Source: a bacterium BMS3Bbin05 (lineage in GTDB: Bacteria; Nitrospirota; Thermodesulfovibrionia; Thermodesulfovibrionales; BMS3Bbin05). From it: a DNA stretch of 55,953 nt. Where the stretch lies: the NCBI GenBank assembly GCA_002897855.1, contig BDTO01000051.1, positions 1 to 55,953 of the forward strand. The letters are read 5' to 3'. The position numbers were made by a program, and so were the translations under genes. The notes under the pieces are model-generated. The model saw only the letters and a program-made list of their open reading frames with translations. It was not told the origin of the DNA and did no database searches. Positions within the stretch are counted from its first letter, which is position 1. Each line of letters opens with the position of its first letter. Below are positions 21,316-29,940 of this stretch, in pieces.

Positions 21316-21849
21316 CTAAGGGTTTTCACGTCTGTCTCTCCTGAAGTCTCCGCCCTGCCGTTTCTTCCTTGCTTCAGAAATGAATCTCTGAAGTTCCCGC
21401 TTAAACCTCAATTGGAACAGGATGTACTGTGCCTGCTGTTTTACTGATAAAATCGTCTTGAGTTCATTTCTCTCTTCGTTGTTTATCCTCTCAAGCTCCA
21501 TGTGGTTACGCTCGAGTTTATCAATAATATCCTTGAGATTATCTTCGCGGTTTTCTTTTAAGGATTCCCTCAGTTCCTTCAGGCCGGTTATAAAGGATTT
21601 TTGGCTTACCGCCCTTTTCCTGTCGTACTTTTTCAGTATCGGAAAAAGCCTGGACGATGTATTTTCATCGAGGTCAAGGGCTTCGGTCAGTTTCCATATC
21701 CTGAGGACCTCTATTTTCTTTCTGATCTTCTCACGCTGCTCCTTTGACGGCGGATGATTCTGAAACCGGGCGGATTCAGCCGGTGCGGTCAGGGTCGTTC
21801 CCGCAATAAAAAGACACAGGATGGTAAGGATAAATATCTTCATTTTCAT
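21316..21849 (-). CDS. Spy/CpxP-like periplasmic protein
   Basis: About 177 residues from the ATG preceded by GGAGGTTAAC; an earlier in-frame ATG lacks such a site. A signal peptide (MKMKIFILTILCLFIAGTT) is followed by an entirely helical, highly charged protein: KEQREKIRKKIEVLRIWKL, LDLDENTSSRLFPILKKYD, KLERNHMELERINNEERNE. This is the pattern of the Spy/CpxP/ZraP/CnrX group of periplasmic chaperones and stress or metal sensors. It is the last gene of the sigma and anti-sigma operon and may sense or buffer the envelope signal. The exact ligand cannot be told from sequence. Confidence 0.7.
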   Translation of the reverse strand: MKMKIFILTILCLFIAGTTLTAPAESARFQNHPPSKEQREKIRKKIEVLRIWKLTEALDLDENTSSRLFPILKKYDRKRAVSQKSFITGLKELRESLKENREDNLKDIIDKLERNHMELERINNEERNELKTILSVKQQAQYILFQLRFKRELQRFISEARKKRQGGDFRRDRRENP

Positions 21850-21863
21850 GTTAACCTCCATTT

Positions 21864-22415
21864 TCATATTGTTTTCTTCAATTTTTTATATATTACAGCA
21901 AGTTCATCAGAACTCATCGAAAAAAGATCATAATTATATGAATAATTATCAGTGAACTCCCCGTTTGTATCAATCTCGTTTTCTGTAATCTGAATCGACG
22001 GGACGGCTTTATCCGGTATTTGGCTGTAATCGGGCATTGCCTTATTGAAAGGATCTGTAAAAGATGGATCAGGTAAAAGTGTATTGCCGCCCTGGAAATA
22101 TATGAACAGAGATATGGCAAGTACTGCAGCAAGTGCAGTTGCCGTTACCGGACGGAGAAGAAACGTCCTGAGTGAAAAACTACGGCGGGATTCTTCTTCG
22201 GTCCGGGCCCGAACTCTCTGCGGAAGGGTTTTCCAGAACAATTCCCCCGGGTCGGGTATTGCAAGATTTTTCAGATCCATAAGGGATTCCAGTTCCTCCA
22301 TGCACTCTTTGCACTCTACTATATGCGATTTTATGAGTTCGTTCATTTTACGGGATGTTTGATCATTGATATAATCTGCCAACATCTCTTTTATTTCATC
22401 ATGACCGGGTTTCAT
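21864..22415 (-). CDS. Anti-sigma factor with zinc-binding N-terminus
   Basis: 183-residue membrane protein. The N-terminal cytoplasmic part holds the anti-sigma zinc motif H-x3-C-x2-C in SHIVECKECMEEL. One membrane helix (TALAAVLAISLFIYF, about residues 93-109) leads to an acidic periplasmic tail. It should hold the ECF sigma factor at the membrane until a signal arrives. It overlaps the sigma gene by 17 bases and precedes the Spy-like gene by 14 bases, so the three form one operon. Confidence 0.85.
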   Translation of the reverse strand: MKPGHDEIKEMLADYINDQTSRKMNELIKSHIVECKECMEELESLMDLKNLAIPDPGELFWKTLPQRVRARTEEESRRSFSLRTFLLRPVTATALAAVLAISLFIYFQGGNTLLPDPSFTDPFNKAMPDYSQIPDKAVPSIQITENEIDTNGEFTDNYSYNYDLFSMSSDELAVIYKKLKKTI

Positions 22416-22944
22416 AGCCTTGCTCCTTTAATATTTCTCTCATGCGTTTTACACCGTTATGGTAATGTGCCTTTACCGCCCCTTCCGAGCACCCCATTAC
22501 CTCTGCAGTCTCGCGGCAGCTGAATCCTTCATATACCCTGAGAGTAATGGCCAGCTTCTGTCTTCCGGGCAGCATGTCCATGGATTTCCGCAGGTACAGT
22601 TCCTTTTCTTTTTTGATAACTGAGTTGAGGGAGGAGGCCTCACTTGTTAGCGTCGTTTCATGAAAATCTGTTTCGTCCGGTACATTCCGGCGCATCCGGT
22701 TGATGCAGACATTCGCTGCAATTCTGTAAAGCCATGTTTTGAACGATGCCTCCATCCTGAACTTCTTCAGGCCCTTTATTGCCCTTATAAATGTTTCCTG
22801 TGTGAGGTCCCTGGCCTCTTCCACATCGTTGATCATCCTGTATGTGAGTGCGAACACCATTTTCTGATATTTCATAACCAGTTCTTCAACTGCGTCTCCA
22901 TTTCCGGAGAGATAGTTAATAATCAGCTGTCTGTCTTGTTCCAT
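22399..22944 (-). CDS. ECF (extracytoplasmic function) sigma factor
   Basis: 181 residues with both ECF regions. Sigma2 includes YRMINDVEEARDLTQETFIRA and FKTWLYRIAANVCINRMRR. Sigma4 includes LPGRQKLAITLRVYEGFSCR and ETAEVMGCSEGAVKAHYHNG. It redirects RNA polymerase to envelope-stress genes when released by the anti-sigma factor. A plausible autoregulated promoter lies directly upstream, overlapping a terminator. Confidence 0.93.
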   Translation of the reverse strand: MEQDRQLIINYLSGNGDAVEELVMKYQKMVFALTYRMINDVEEARDLTQETFIRAIKGLKKFRMEASFKTWLYRIAANVCINRMRRNVPDETDFHETTLTSEASSLNSVIKKEKELYLRKSMDMLPGRQKLAITLRVYEGFSCRETAEVMGCSEGAVKAHYHNGVKRMREILKEQGYETRS

Positions 22945-22952
22945 CTACTCAT

Positions 22953-22980
22953 TTAGACGCGATAAAATAGAAAAGGTTTA
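22953..22980 (-). promoter_or_regulatory. Candidate autoregulated ECF promoter
   Basis: Read on the minus strand: TAAACCTT, 15 bases, TCTAA, which resembles the RpoE-type pattern GGAACTT-N16-TCTAA. It stands eight bases before the sigma gene ATG, so the leader would be very short. Confidence 0.45.
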
Positions 22981-23008
22981 AAAAAAAGGTCTGAATTTAA
23001 TTCAGACC
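22980..23008 (-). terminator. Rho-independent terminator after the GroES-like gene
   Basis: On the minus strand the 8-bp stem GGTCTGAA/TTCAGACC with a 5-base loop is followed by eight T. It separates the GroES-like gene from the sigma operon. Confidence 0.85.
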
Positions 23009-23052
23009 CCTTGCCTTCGTTTTATTTTGAAGAGGATTTACTGAACCATGAA

Positions 23053-23105
23053 TTGATCTTCCCTGTAGCAAGACCACGGGGAATACGCTCGCTATCCATT
23101 TAATT
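23053..23105 (+). repeat. Dispersed hairpin repeat, copy 3 (short form)
   Basis: TTGATC, then TTCCCTGTAG-CAAGA-CCACGGGGAA (two changes from the perfect hairpin), then TACGCTCGCTATCCATTTAAT. It lies between the terminator and the end of the GroES-like gene. Confidence 0.85.
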
Positions 23106-23181
23106 GATTTGATTAAATTACCCTGTGTGTCTTGCAGGTCAACGAGCTGATCAGCCTTATCTTCCTCTTTTCTTCCTGGTT

Positions 23182-23718
23182 TCAGCTGTCTTTTTTTAGT
23201 TTTTCCCCCGGTGGTTTTTCTTTAACTGCTTTATCAGGAGTGGTTTTCCCGGTAGTTTTCTTTGCAGCTTTTTTCTTGATCTTCTTCCCGTGCGGGACCT
23301 TTTCTTTTATCAGTGGCTGTGCAACCTCGGACTTCTTTTTTACAATAAGGGGCTGTGCCGGTTTTTTGCTGATATCGTGTGATTCCCTGGCCGTAAGCTG
23401 GCTGGTTTCTTCAACAGTTCCCAGGATATCTTCCTCGCGGACGAGTGTGATTTCTTCACCGTCAAGTTCTATCTCCGACGCCATGTACCCGGTATAGATT
23501 ACACGCTGACCCGGCTTCAGTGTGGTGGCCTCAAACTTCTTTTTCTTATCTTTCCCCTCTGCTTTTCCGGTTTTGTATTTACCCGGCCCAATGGAGACTA
23601 TTATACCTTCGGAAGGTTTTTCCTTTGCTGTATCCGGGATGATGATACCTCCGCGGGTTTTTTCTTTTGCATCAATTTGTTTGATCACTGCCCAGTCCTG
23701 AAGCGGTCTGAATTTCAT
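23182..23718 (-). CDS. GroES-like co-chaperonin with lysine-rich C-terminal tail
   Basis: Residues 1-103 form a GroES fold: MKFRPLQDWAVIKQIDAKEK, TRGGIIIPDTAKEKPSEGIIV, then KPGQRVIYTGYMASEIELDG and the ending VREEDILGTV. This domain caps GroEL in the normal chaperonin. An unusual tail of about 75 residues follows, rich in Lys, Pro and Thr (PHGKKIKKKAAKKTTGKTTP), and looks disordered and basic. No groEL lies beside it. The ATG has a GGAGG site. It could be a second, specialised GroES, or the tail could bind nucleic acid; that part is speculation. Confidence 0.85.
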   Translation of the reverse strand: MKFRPLQDWAVIKQIDAKEKTRGGIIIPDTAKEKPSEGIIVSIGPGKYKTGKAEGKDKKKKFEATTLKPGQRVIYTGYMASEIELDGEEITLVREEDILGTVEETSQLTARESHDISKKPAQPLIVKKKSEVAQPLIKEKVPHGKKIKKKAAKKTTGKTTPDKAVKEKPPGEKLKKDS

Positions 23719-23815
23719 ATCTTTATACCTCCTGATATGGTTATTTCTTAATTATACTCAAAAGCAGGCATATTAGAAAACATTCGTTGCCCCTGATAAT
23801 ACATAGCGAACGCTG

Positions 23816-23880
23816 TTCCAATGGTTGAAAGACCATTGGAATTATGTTAAAAAAGTGATTTATGATATATTAATATATCA
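23816..23880. promoter_or_regulatory. Hairpin and 18-bp palindrome before the SEC-C gene
   Basis: Two separate inverted repeats occupy the divergent gap. A perfect 10-bp stem TTCCAATGGT/ACCATTGGAA with a 6-base loop is at 23816-23841. A perfect palindrome with half TGATATATT is at 23863-23880. They could be operator sites for either divergent gene. Confidence 0.5.
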
Positions 23881-23899
23881 CAGTTTACGGTGTTGATAT

Positions 23900-24082
23900 A
23901 TGGGAATGATTGAAAAAATAGTCTCTTTTTTTAAACCCGCTCAATACAGGCCGGGGAATGTTACTTCGGGCAGGAACGACCCGTGTTGGTGCGGAAGCGG
24001 AAAGAAATATAAGAAATGTCACCTCAATGAGGATGAGAAGAAACAGCACAAGAACTATTCTGTTAACTGCGGACCTACATGA
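23900..24082 (+). CDS. SEC-C motif mini-protein
   Basis: A 60-residue protein whose centre is NDPCWCGSGKKYKKCHL, the SEC-C zinc-binding motif (C-x-C-x8-CH) found at the end of SecA and in many small proteins. Nothing else of SecA is present. A start at the second Met (base 23906) is equally possible. The function of stand-alone SEC-C proteins is not established. A small hairpin (CATGAA-GCTC-TTCATG) follows the stop region. Confidence 0.8.
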   Translation: MGMIEKIVSFFKPAQYRPGNVTSGRNDPCWCGSGKKYKKCHLNEDEKKQHKNYSVNCGPT

Positions 24083-24117
24083 AGCTCTTCATGAGCTGAG
24101 TTCAGTCTCATCCATTT

Positions 24118-24147
24118 TTTGCATTTTCCCGCTTTTTTGCATATAAT
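24118..24147 (+). promoter_or_regulatory. Candidate korA promoter
   Basis: TTTGCA, 18 bases, TATAAT. The -10 ends only three bases before an in-frame ATG at 24151, which could not then be translated. This supports the later ATG at 24199. Confidence 0.5.
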
Positions 24148-24198
24148 CTGATGTATAACTACTTGCCGTTCCATTTCGATGAACAGGTGGACTGCAAT

Positions 24199-25917
24199 AT
24201 GAATAAGGGATCAACAGTTAAAATCAGTGGTGACGTTTCAATAGTTCTTTGCGGAGCCGCCGGTCAGGGGATACAGACCATCGAGCAAATCCTGCCGCGT
24301 GTTCTCAAGCGCGCCGGATATAATGTTTTTGCAACAAAGGAATATATGTCACGTGTCCGCGGCGGAAGCAATTCAACACAGATACGTGTTTCTTCCAGAA
24401 GGGTTTCCGCTTATCTTGACAGGATAGATATTCTTATTCCCCTCGATAACGCCGCGATTCCCCATCTGAAAAAACGTATATCCCCTGATACGGTCATAAT
24501 AGGGGATAGTGAAAAACTTTCTTCAGACCTTGAATTTATAGATGTGCCGTTCTCCGGATTGGCAAAGAAAATCGGCGGGACCATATACGAAAATATCGTT
24601 GCTGTCGGCATGCTTTCGGGAATGTTCCGGTTGGATATCGAAATGGTATCTGATTTTATAATGAAATTCTTTTCGAAAAAAAAGGAAGATATAGTCAGAA
24701 ATAATATTACAGCATTCAAAAAGGGATATGAGACAGGAACTGATTTCTGCAGATCCGGAAAATTTTGTATTGATATAGGAACAGATAAAGAAGCAGCAGA
24801 GGAGATATTAATCTCCGGGTCTGAGGCAGTCGGCCTGGGCGCCATTGCGGGGGGGTGCAATTTTATTTCAGCATATCCCATGACTCCTTCAACGGGGGTA
24901 TTTACCTTTCTTGCACAACATTCGGATAATTTCGACATCATTGTCGAGCAGGCTGAAGATGAGATAGCAGCCATGAATATGCAGCTGGGTGCATGGTATG
25001 CGGGAGCGAGGGCCATGGTTACAACATCGGGAGGCGGGTTAGCCCTGATGGTTGAAGGGATCAGCCTTGCAGGTATGATTGAGAGCCCTGCGGTTATATA
25101 TCTCGCTCAGCGTCCCGGCCCGGCAACGGGTCTCCCGACGCGTACAGAACAGGGAGATCTGGAGATGGCGCTGTATTCAGGGCATGGAGAATTCCCCAGG
25201 GTAATCTATACTCCAGGTACGCTTGAGGATGCCTTTTATCTCACGCAGAAGGCTTTCAATGTTGCAGATAAATATCAGATACCTGTCTTTGTGTTGTCTG
25301 ATCAGAACCTCGCCGACCTGATTTACAACCTTCCTTTACCGGATATGTCTGCTGTAAATGTTGAAAGATACATTATTAAGACCGGGAGTGATTACAAGAG
25401 GTATGAGCTTACGGAAGACGGAATTTCACCTCGCGGTATACCCGGATACGGGGCAGGGATTATCGGGGCAGACAGTGATGAGCATAATGAAGATGGGCAT
25501 ATAACCGAGGACCTGGATCTCAGGATAAAGATGGTTGACAAAAGGCTGAAAAAACTTGATCTGGTCAGGGCGGAATCAGTACCTCCCGAACTTATAGGTA
25601 ATGAAAATTATGAAACTCTCGTTGTTGGCTGGGGGTCTACTCATGGGGCCATAAAGGAGGCCCTGGAAAATATCGGCAGTAATGATATCAGCTATCTCTA
25701 TATCAAACAGGTCTATCCCCTTCACCCGGATATCACCGATTACCTGGAGAATGCGGAAAAGACCATAATCGTAGAAAACAATGCGACTTCACAGTTCGGC
25801 AAATTGATAAAACTGTATCTGGGGATGGAGTTTGACAGTAAGGTTCTCAAGTATGACGGGATGCCGTTTTCTGTCGAAGAGCTTGCCGGCAGGATATCAA
25901 GGGAGGCGGCCATATGA
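24199..25917 (+). CDS. korA: 2-oxoacid:ferredoxin oxidoreductase, fused gamma-alpha subunit
   Basis: Subunit of the enzyme that oxidatively decarboxylates a 2-oxoacid to an acyl-CoA with ferredoxin, or runs in reverse in the reductive TCA cycle. The first ~190 residues are the gamma domain ([36 protein letters not shown]). The alpha domain follows ([55 protein letters not shown]). This gamma-alpha fusion is the KorA/OorA type. The start at [12 protein letters not shown] has an AGGTGG site. korB overlaps by four bases. Whether 2-oxoglutarate is the substrate is inferred. Confidence 0.88.
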   Translation: MNKGSTVKISGDVSIVLCGAAGQGIQTIEQILPRVLKRAGYNVFATKEYMSRVRGGSNSTQIRVSSRRVSAYLDRIDILIPLDNAAIPHLKKRISPDTVIIGDSEKLSSDLEFIDVPFSGLAKKIGGTIYENIVAVGMLSGMFRLDIEMVSDFIMKFFSKKKEDIVRNNITAFKKGYETGTDFCRSGKFCIDIGTDKEAAEEILISGSEAVGLGAIAGGCNFISAYPMTPSTGVFTFLAQHSDNFDIIVEQAEDEIAAMNMQLGAWYAGARAMVTTSGGGLALMVEGISLAGMIESPAVIYLAQRPGPATGLPTRTEQGDLEMALYSGHGEFPRVIYTPGTLEDAFYLTQKAFNVADKYQIPVFVLSDQNLADLIYNLPLPDMSAVNVERYIIKTGSDYKRYELTEDGISPRGIPGYGAGIIGADSDEHNEDGHITEDLDLRIKMVDKRLKKLDLVRAESVPPELIGNENYETLVVGWGSTHGAIKEALENIGSNDISYLYIKQVYPLHPDITDYLENAEKTIIVENNATSQFGKLIKLYLGMEFDSKVLKYDGMPFSVEELAGRISREAAI

Positions 25918-26771
25918 ATAAAGAGATTTTCGACCTGCCCGATATTGATATGGCATGGTGTCCCGGGTGCGGAAATTTTGGCATAGTATCGGTATTGAAG
26001 GAGGCGCTTGCAGAGCTTGAAATAAAACCTGAAGAACTCGTAATTGTCTCAGGTATCGGACAGGCAGCCAAGGCGCCTCACTATTTGCGGACAAATTTCT
26101 TTAACGGACTGCACGGCAGGGCATTACCGCCGGCAACCGGGATAAAGGCCGCCAACCCGGAATTGAGTGTAATAGCGGAAAGCGGTGACGGAGACATGTA
26201 TGGTGAGGGTGGCAATCATTTCATTCACACTATCAGGAGGAATCCGGACATTACGAACATAGTGCATAACAATATGGTCTACGGGCTTACCAAGGGCCAG
26301 GCTTCACCTACGAGCCGGAAAGGATTCAGGACACCGATTCAGGTACACGGGGTCTTCCCCGAACCGTTTAATCCGGTTGCGGTTGCAATTTCGCTTGATG
26401 CATCATTTGTTGCCAGGACATTTATTGGAGACAGGGATCTTACGAGGGAAATATTGAAAAAGGCAATCCGGCATAAAGGATATGCACTCGTTGATATTTT
26501 TCAGCCATGTGTCTCATTCAATAAAGTCAATACATACGCATGGTTCAAAGATAATACATACAGGCTCGAAGATTCTCATGACCCTTCAGACCGTCAGGAG
26601 GCATTCAGAAGAGCGACCGAAACAACAAAATTGCCTCTCGGAATCTTCTATATAAATTCTAAGAATTCATTTGAAGAGAACATTCCAATATATGGAAAAG
26701 ACAAGACACCACTTTTTATGAGGGGTCCGGACAGAGAAAAATTAACACATCTTATCCGTTCACGGATATAG
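25914..26771 (+). CDS. korB: 2-oxoacid:ferredoxin oxidoreductase, beta subunit
   Basis: Thiamine-pyrophosphate subunit, 285 residues. Cluster-type cysteines appear in [13 protein letters not shown] and later QPCVSFN. The TPP/Mg motif is [21 protein letters not shown] followed by [17 protein letters not shown]. It overlaps korA by ATGA, so the subunits are co-translated. No separate delta (ferredoxin) subunit is nearby, as in two-subunit enzymes. Confidence 0.9.
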   Translation: MNKEIFDLPDIDMAWCPGCGNFGIVSVLKEALAELEIKPEELVIVSGIGQAAKAPHYLRTNFFNGLHGRALPPATGIKAANPELSVIAESGDGDMYGEGGNHFIHTIRRNPDITNIVHNNMVYGLTKGQASPTSRKGFRTPIQVHGVFPEPFNPVAVAISLDASFVARTFIGDRDLTREILKKAIRHKGYALVDIFQPCVSFNKVNTYAWFKDNTYRLEDSHDPSDRQEAFRRATETTKLPLGIFYINSKNSFEENIPIYGKDKTPLFMRGPDREKLTHLIRSRI

Positions 26772-26886
26772 GTTATTTGAACCTGTTGCCCCGGGACAGT
26801 AACCGGATTTATTAGCCGGACCCAATCACCGGCAAAGAGCTGCTCACAGTACCGGGCCGTATCCGGGTAAGGCGAGCATATTATTT

Positions 26887-27015
26887 ATGATAAACAGTGC
26901 AAAACGTTGCGGCATAAACAGAGCGGAAAAGTTTTATATTACAGGAGATGGCGCTCCATGGATTATGGAATATAGCTGATGAGCAGTTTTATGGAGCTAT
27001 TCAGATTATCGGTCT
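26887..27015 (+). pseudogene. Transposase remnant (ISKra4-like)
   Basis: In the 415-base gap before cdaA the plus strand reads AEKFYITGDGAPWI. After a one-base shift it continues WNIADEQFYGAIQII. GDGAPWIWN-x-ADE-x-F-x-x-AIQI is a familiar core of ISKra4-type transposases. Both flanks decay into non-coding sequence and no terminal repeats are seen. The family name is from memory and should be verified. Nothing else was recognised in the gap. Confidence 0.55.
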
Positions 27016-27186
27016 TCTGCTTAGTAATGCTGCCCATAAATTTGTCGTGCACCCGGATGACTCTGTAACCAGGCCTGAAATCAGGGGAATATGATATAAT
27101 TATCAGTATCATGCAGATATGCACACAACTATATTGCATAAAATTACATCAATAGAATGAATATGTTAATGGAGGGATGACGGTCC

Positions 27187-27948
27187 TTGACCGAAATCTT
27201 AAGACATCTAAGGTGGCAGGATGCATTTGATGTTATTATAGTTGCGGTTGTAATTTATCGGCTCCTCATCCTTATAAAGGGCACCCGGGCCGTGCAGATG
27301 CTGGTTGGGCTTGGTGTTCTCCTTCTGGCATCCATAATATCGAGATACCTGAGATTTTATACACTTGACTGGCTGCTTCAGGGGTTCTGGGAGTATATAG
27401 TTATTGCCCTGATAGTCCTTTTTGCACCGGAGATAAGAAAGGCCCTTGCAAAGATGGGGCAAGCGTCATTCCTTCCGGCCTTTGCACGGGCGGAAGAACT
27501 CAAGTCGCATGATGAGATTGTGAAGGCCGTTGTTTCACTCGCCAGCAGGAAGATAGGTGCATTGATAGTAATAGAAAGGGAAACCACGCTTCAGGATTTT
27601 ATCGAGATAGGAGTGCCTCTTGACGCTAAAGTATCCAGGGAACTTCTGCTCAGCATCTTTCACCCCTCTTCGCCGATACACGACGGGGCGGTGATAATAA
27701 GGGGCAATAGAATACTGGCAGCCGGCTGTTTTCTTCCCATAACACTAAGCGCTCGCCTCGGGAAGGAATTCGGTACGAGGCACAGGGCGGCAATCGGGAT
27801 AACAGAGGAAAGCGATGCAGTGGCGATCATTGTTTCTGAAGAAGCAGGCAAGATCTCGCTTGCAATGACGGAAAGATTTGAAACCCCTCTTGATATGGGG
27901 ACATTGAGGGATATGATGACCGAGCTGTTTGCCGAAAGGAAAAAATAA
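27187..27948 (+). CDS. cdaA: Diadenylate cyclase CdaA
   Basis: Makes the second messenger c-di-AMP from two ATP. The first ~95 residues hold three membrane helices (DVIIVAVVIYRLLILI, VQMLVGLGVLLLASII, WEYIVIALIVLFAPEI). The DAC domain carries IHDGAVIIRGNRI and EFGTRHRAAIGITEESD, the DGA and RHR catalytic motifs. The start is TTG ten bases after GGAGGG. It heads a run with cdaR and glmM, the same order as in Firmicutes, where c-di-AMP governs potassium and cell-wall balance. Confidence 0.93.
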   Translation: MTEILRHLRWQDAFDVIIVAVVIYRLLILIKGTRAVQMLVGLGVLLLASIISRYLRFYTLDWLLQGFWEYIVIALIVLFAPEIRKALAKMGQASFLPAFARAEELKSHDEIVKAVVSLASRKIGALIVIERETTLQDFIEIGVPLDAKVSRELLLSIFHPSSPIHDGAVIIRGNRILAAGCFLPITLSARLGKEFGTRHRAAIGITEESDAVAIIVSEEAGKISLAMTERFETPLDMGTLRDMMTELFAERKK

Positions 27949-27952
27949 TATC

Positions 27953-28600
27953 ATGGGACGTATCTTTGAGAGGAATGTTTTCCTGAAAATTGCGTCTATA
28001 GTCATCGCGACTGCCCTGTGGTTTTTTGTTAATTCAAAGGGTGTCTCTGAAATAACGATTGCTGTGCCGCTGGAGATAAAGAATCTGCCTGAAGGGTATG
28101 AAATTGTAACCAGGAAGACAAATGAGGTAAACCTCGGACTGAGAGGACATGAGAGGCTTATCAAGAGTATAAAGGTGCAGGATATCCGCGTGTATCTGGA
28201 TTTGTCAAAAATGAAAAAGGGATGGGGTACATATTATATTAACAGAGATAATATAAAGGTTCCTCCTTCCTTAACGGTGACAAAGATAGATCCATCGGTG
28301 GTGAAGATCAAGATTGAAAAGACGGAAGAAAAGAGCGTATCTGTCAGCGCTGTTATAGAAGGGGTTCCCAAAAAGGGATACAGGGTTGTGTCGGTTACAA
28401 CAGATCCTGCATACCTGAGCATAGAAGGCCCAAAGAGTATAGTAACCAGGATGAGGTATGTAAAGACCGAACCTGTCGATGTCTCCGGCAGGAGTAAGAC
28501 TTTTCGGCAGACACTCAATATTGTGACCAACGGGGAAAATATAAGAGTGGCAAAGAACGAGGTAACTGTAATTGTCAGCATATCCGGTGAGGATAAATGA
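27953..28600 (+). CDS. cdaR: YbbR-domain protein CdaR, regulator of CdaA
   Basis: 215 residues. An N-terminal membrane anchor (FLKIASIVIATALWFFVNS) is followed by two YbbR repeats (ITIAVPLEIKNLPEGYEIVT; VSAVIEGVPKKGYRVVSVTT and LSIEGPKSIVTRM) facing outside. In Bacillus and Listeria the equivalent protein binds and modulates CdaA. The ATG lies four bases after the cdaA stop. The last codons overlap glmM by ATGA. Confidence 0.88.
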   Translation: MGRIFERNVFLKIASIVIATALWFFVNSKGVSEITIAVPLEIKNLPEGYEIVTRKTNEVNLGLRGHERLIKSIKVQDIRVYLDLSKMKKGWGTYYINRDNIKVPPSLTVTKIDPSVVKIKIEKTEEKSVSVSAVIEGVPKKGYRVVSVTTDPAYLSIEGPKSIVTRMRYVKTEPVDVSGRSKTFRQTLNIVTNGENIRVAKNEVTVIVSISGEDK

Positions 28601-29940
28601 AGCTTTTTGGGACTGACGGCATCAGGGGTAAAGTAAATTCGGAGGCCATGAGACCCGAGACGGTTCTGAGGGTGGGTATGGCTGCGGCAAAAGTTCTGAA
28701 GAAGAAACATGGGAGAAACCTGGTTCTTATAGGAAAAGATACCCGCCTGTCCGGTTATATGATAGAGTCTGCATTGACTTCGGGGATTTGTTCCATGGGG
28801 ATGAATGTTATATTGGTAGGCCCGGTGCCTACCCCAGGCGTAGCTTATTTAACCAGGGCATTAAGGCTGGACGCCGGGATAGTTATTTCTGCATCTCATA
28901 ATCCTTTCCAGGATAATGGAATAAAGTTTTTTTCTCATGACGGATTTAAACTGCCAGAGGCCCTGGAATCGGAAATCGAGGTACTGGTCCATAGTGAAGG
29001 GGGTTTGATGGAGAGACCTCAGGGGGCGGGAATCGGAAAGGCTGTCAGGCTTGATGATGCGACCGGCAGGTGCATCGAATATATTAAATCTACGATTCCC
29101 AGGGGTGTTGATTTTGAAGGCCTGAAGATTGTCGTGGATTGTGCCAATGGGGCCGCTTACAAGATAACCCCATGGGTCTTCCGTGAACTTGGTGCTGAGG
29201 TAATAGCAATAAACGATAAACCGAACGGCATAAACATCAATGATAATTGCGGTTCTTTATATATGGACAGACTGAGGGAAGAGGTAGTGAGTGCAGGGGC
29301 CGATGTGGGTATCGCACACGATGGTGATGCCGACAGGACCCTGTTTTGCGATGAAAAGGGCGATATCGTTGACGGTGACAAGGCAATGGGTCTGCTGGCC
29401 GTGGGGCTTAAGGAAACCGGTCATTTAATGAACGACACTCTGGTGTCCACGGTAATGAGCAATCTTGGTCTTGAGCATTACCTCCAAAGCAGAGGGATAA
29501 AGCTGGTCAGGACATCCGTCGGTGACCGTTACGTTGTAGAGAAGATGAGGGAGGGGGGATATAATTTCGGCGGGGAACAGTCCGGCCATATTGTGTTCTT
29601 TGATCATAATACCACCGGGGACGGGCCTATAACGGCCATCCAGATGATGCATCTTTTGAAGAAGAGAAGGAAGTTTTCCGATCTCGCCGGTGAAATAAAG
29701 ATGTACCCGCAGATTCTTGAAAATGTCGCTGTCGGGAAAAGAAGAAGTATAGATTCAATACCCGCCGTCACGCAGGCTGTCGAGAAGGTCAGGAGAGATC
29801 TGGAAGGGAGGGGCAGGATACTCGTCAGGCCATCCGGTACAGAGCCCAAGATAAGGATCATGGTCGAGGGTGATGATCAAAGGTTGATAAAGGAATGTGC
29901 GGAGTACATATCCAAGATAATTGCCGATTCACTTTCCTGA
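28597..29940 (+). CDS. glmM: Phosphoglucosamine mutase
   Basis: Converts glucosamine-6-phosphate to glucosamine-1-phosphate for peptidoglycan and lipopolysaccharide precursors. The start MKLFGTDGIRGKVN is diagnostic. The phosphoserine loop is VISASHNPFQDNGIKFF, the metal loop is IAHDGDADRTLFCDE, the sugar loop is GGEQSGHIVF and the phosphate loop is RPSGTEPKIRIMVE. At 447 residues it has standard length. GlmM inhibits CdaA in Firmicutes, so the context suggests coupling of wall synthesis to c-di-AMP. Confidence 0.97.
   Translation: MKLFGTDGIRGKVNSEAMRPETVLRVGMAAAKVLKKKHGRNLVLIGKDTRLSGYMIESALTSGICSMGMNVILVGPVPTPGVAYLTRALRLDAGIVISASHNPFQDNGIKFFSHDGFKLPEALESEIEVLVHSEGGLMERPQGAGIGKAVRLDDATGRCIEYIKSTIPRGVDFEGLKIVVDCANGAAYKITPWVFRELGAEVIAINDKPNGININDNCGSLYMDRLREEVVSAGADVGIAHDGDADRTLFCDEKGDIVDGDKAMGLLAVGLKETGHLMNDTLVSTVMSNLGLEHYLQSRGIKLVRTSVGDRYVVEKMREGGYNFGGEQSGHIVFFDHNTTGDGPITAIQMMHLLKKRRKFSDLAGEIKMYPQILENVAVGKRRSIDSIPAVTQAVEKVRRDLEGRGRILVRPSGTEPKIRIMVEGDDQRLIKECAEYISKIIADSLS

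Noticed and set aside
24151-24198. Earlier korA start at 24151
   Set aside because: It would fall on or before the transcription start implied by TATAAT at 24142-24147, and the extra residues are not family-like.
27100-27186. A c-di-AMP riboswitch upstream of cdaA
   Set aside because: I looked for the conserved ydaO-type blocks and did not see them; the gap is short and partly transposase remnant.
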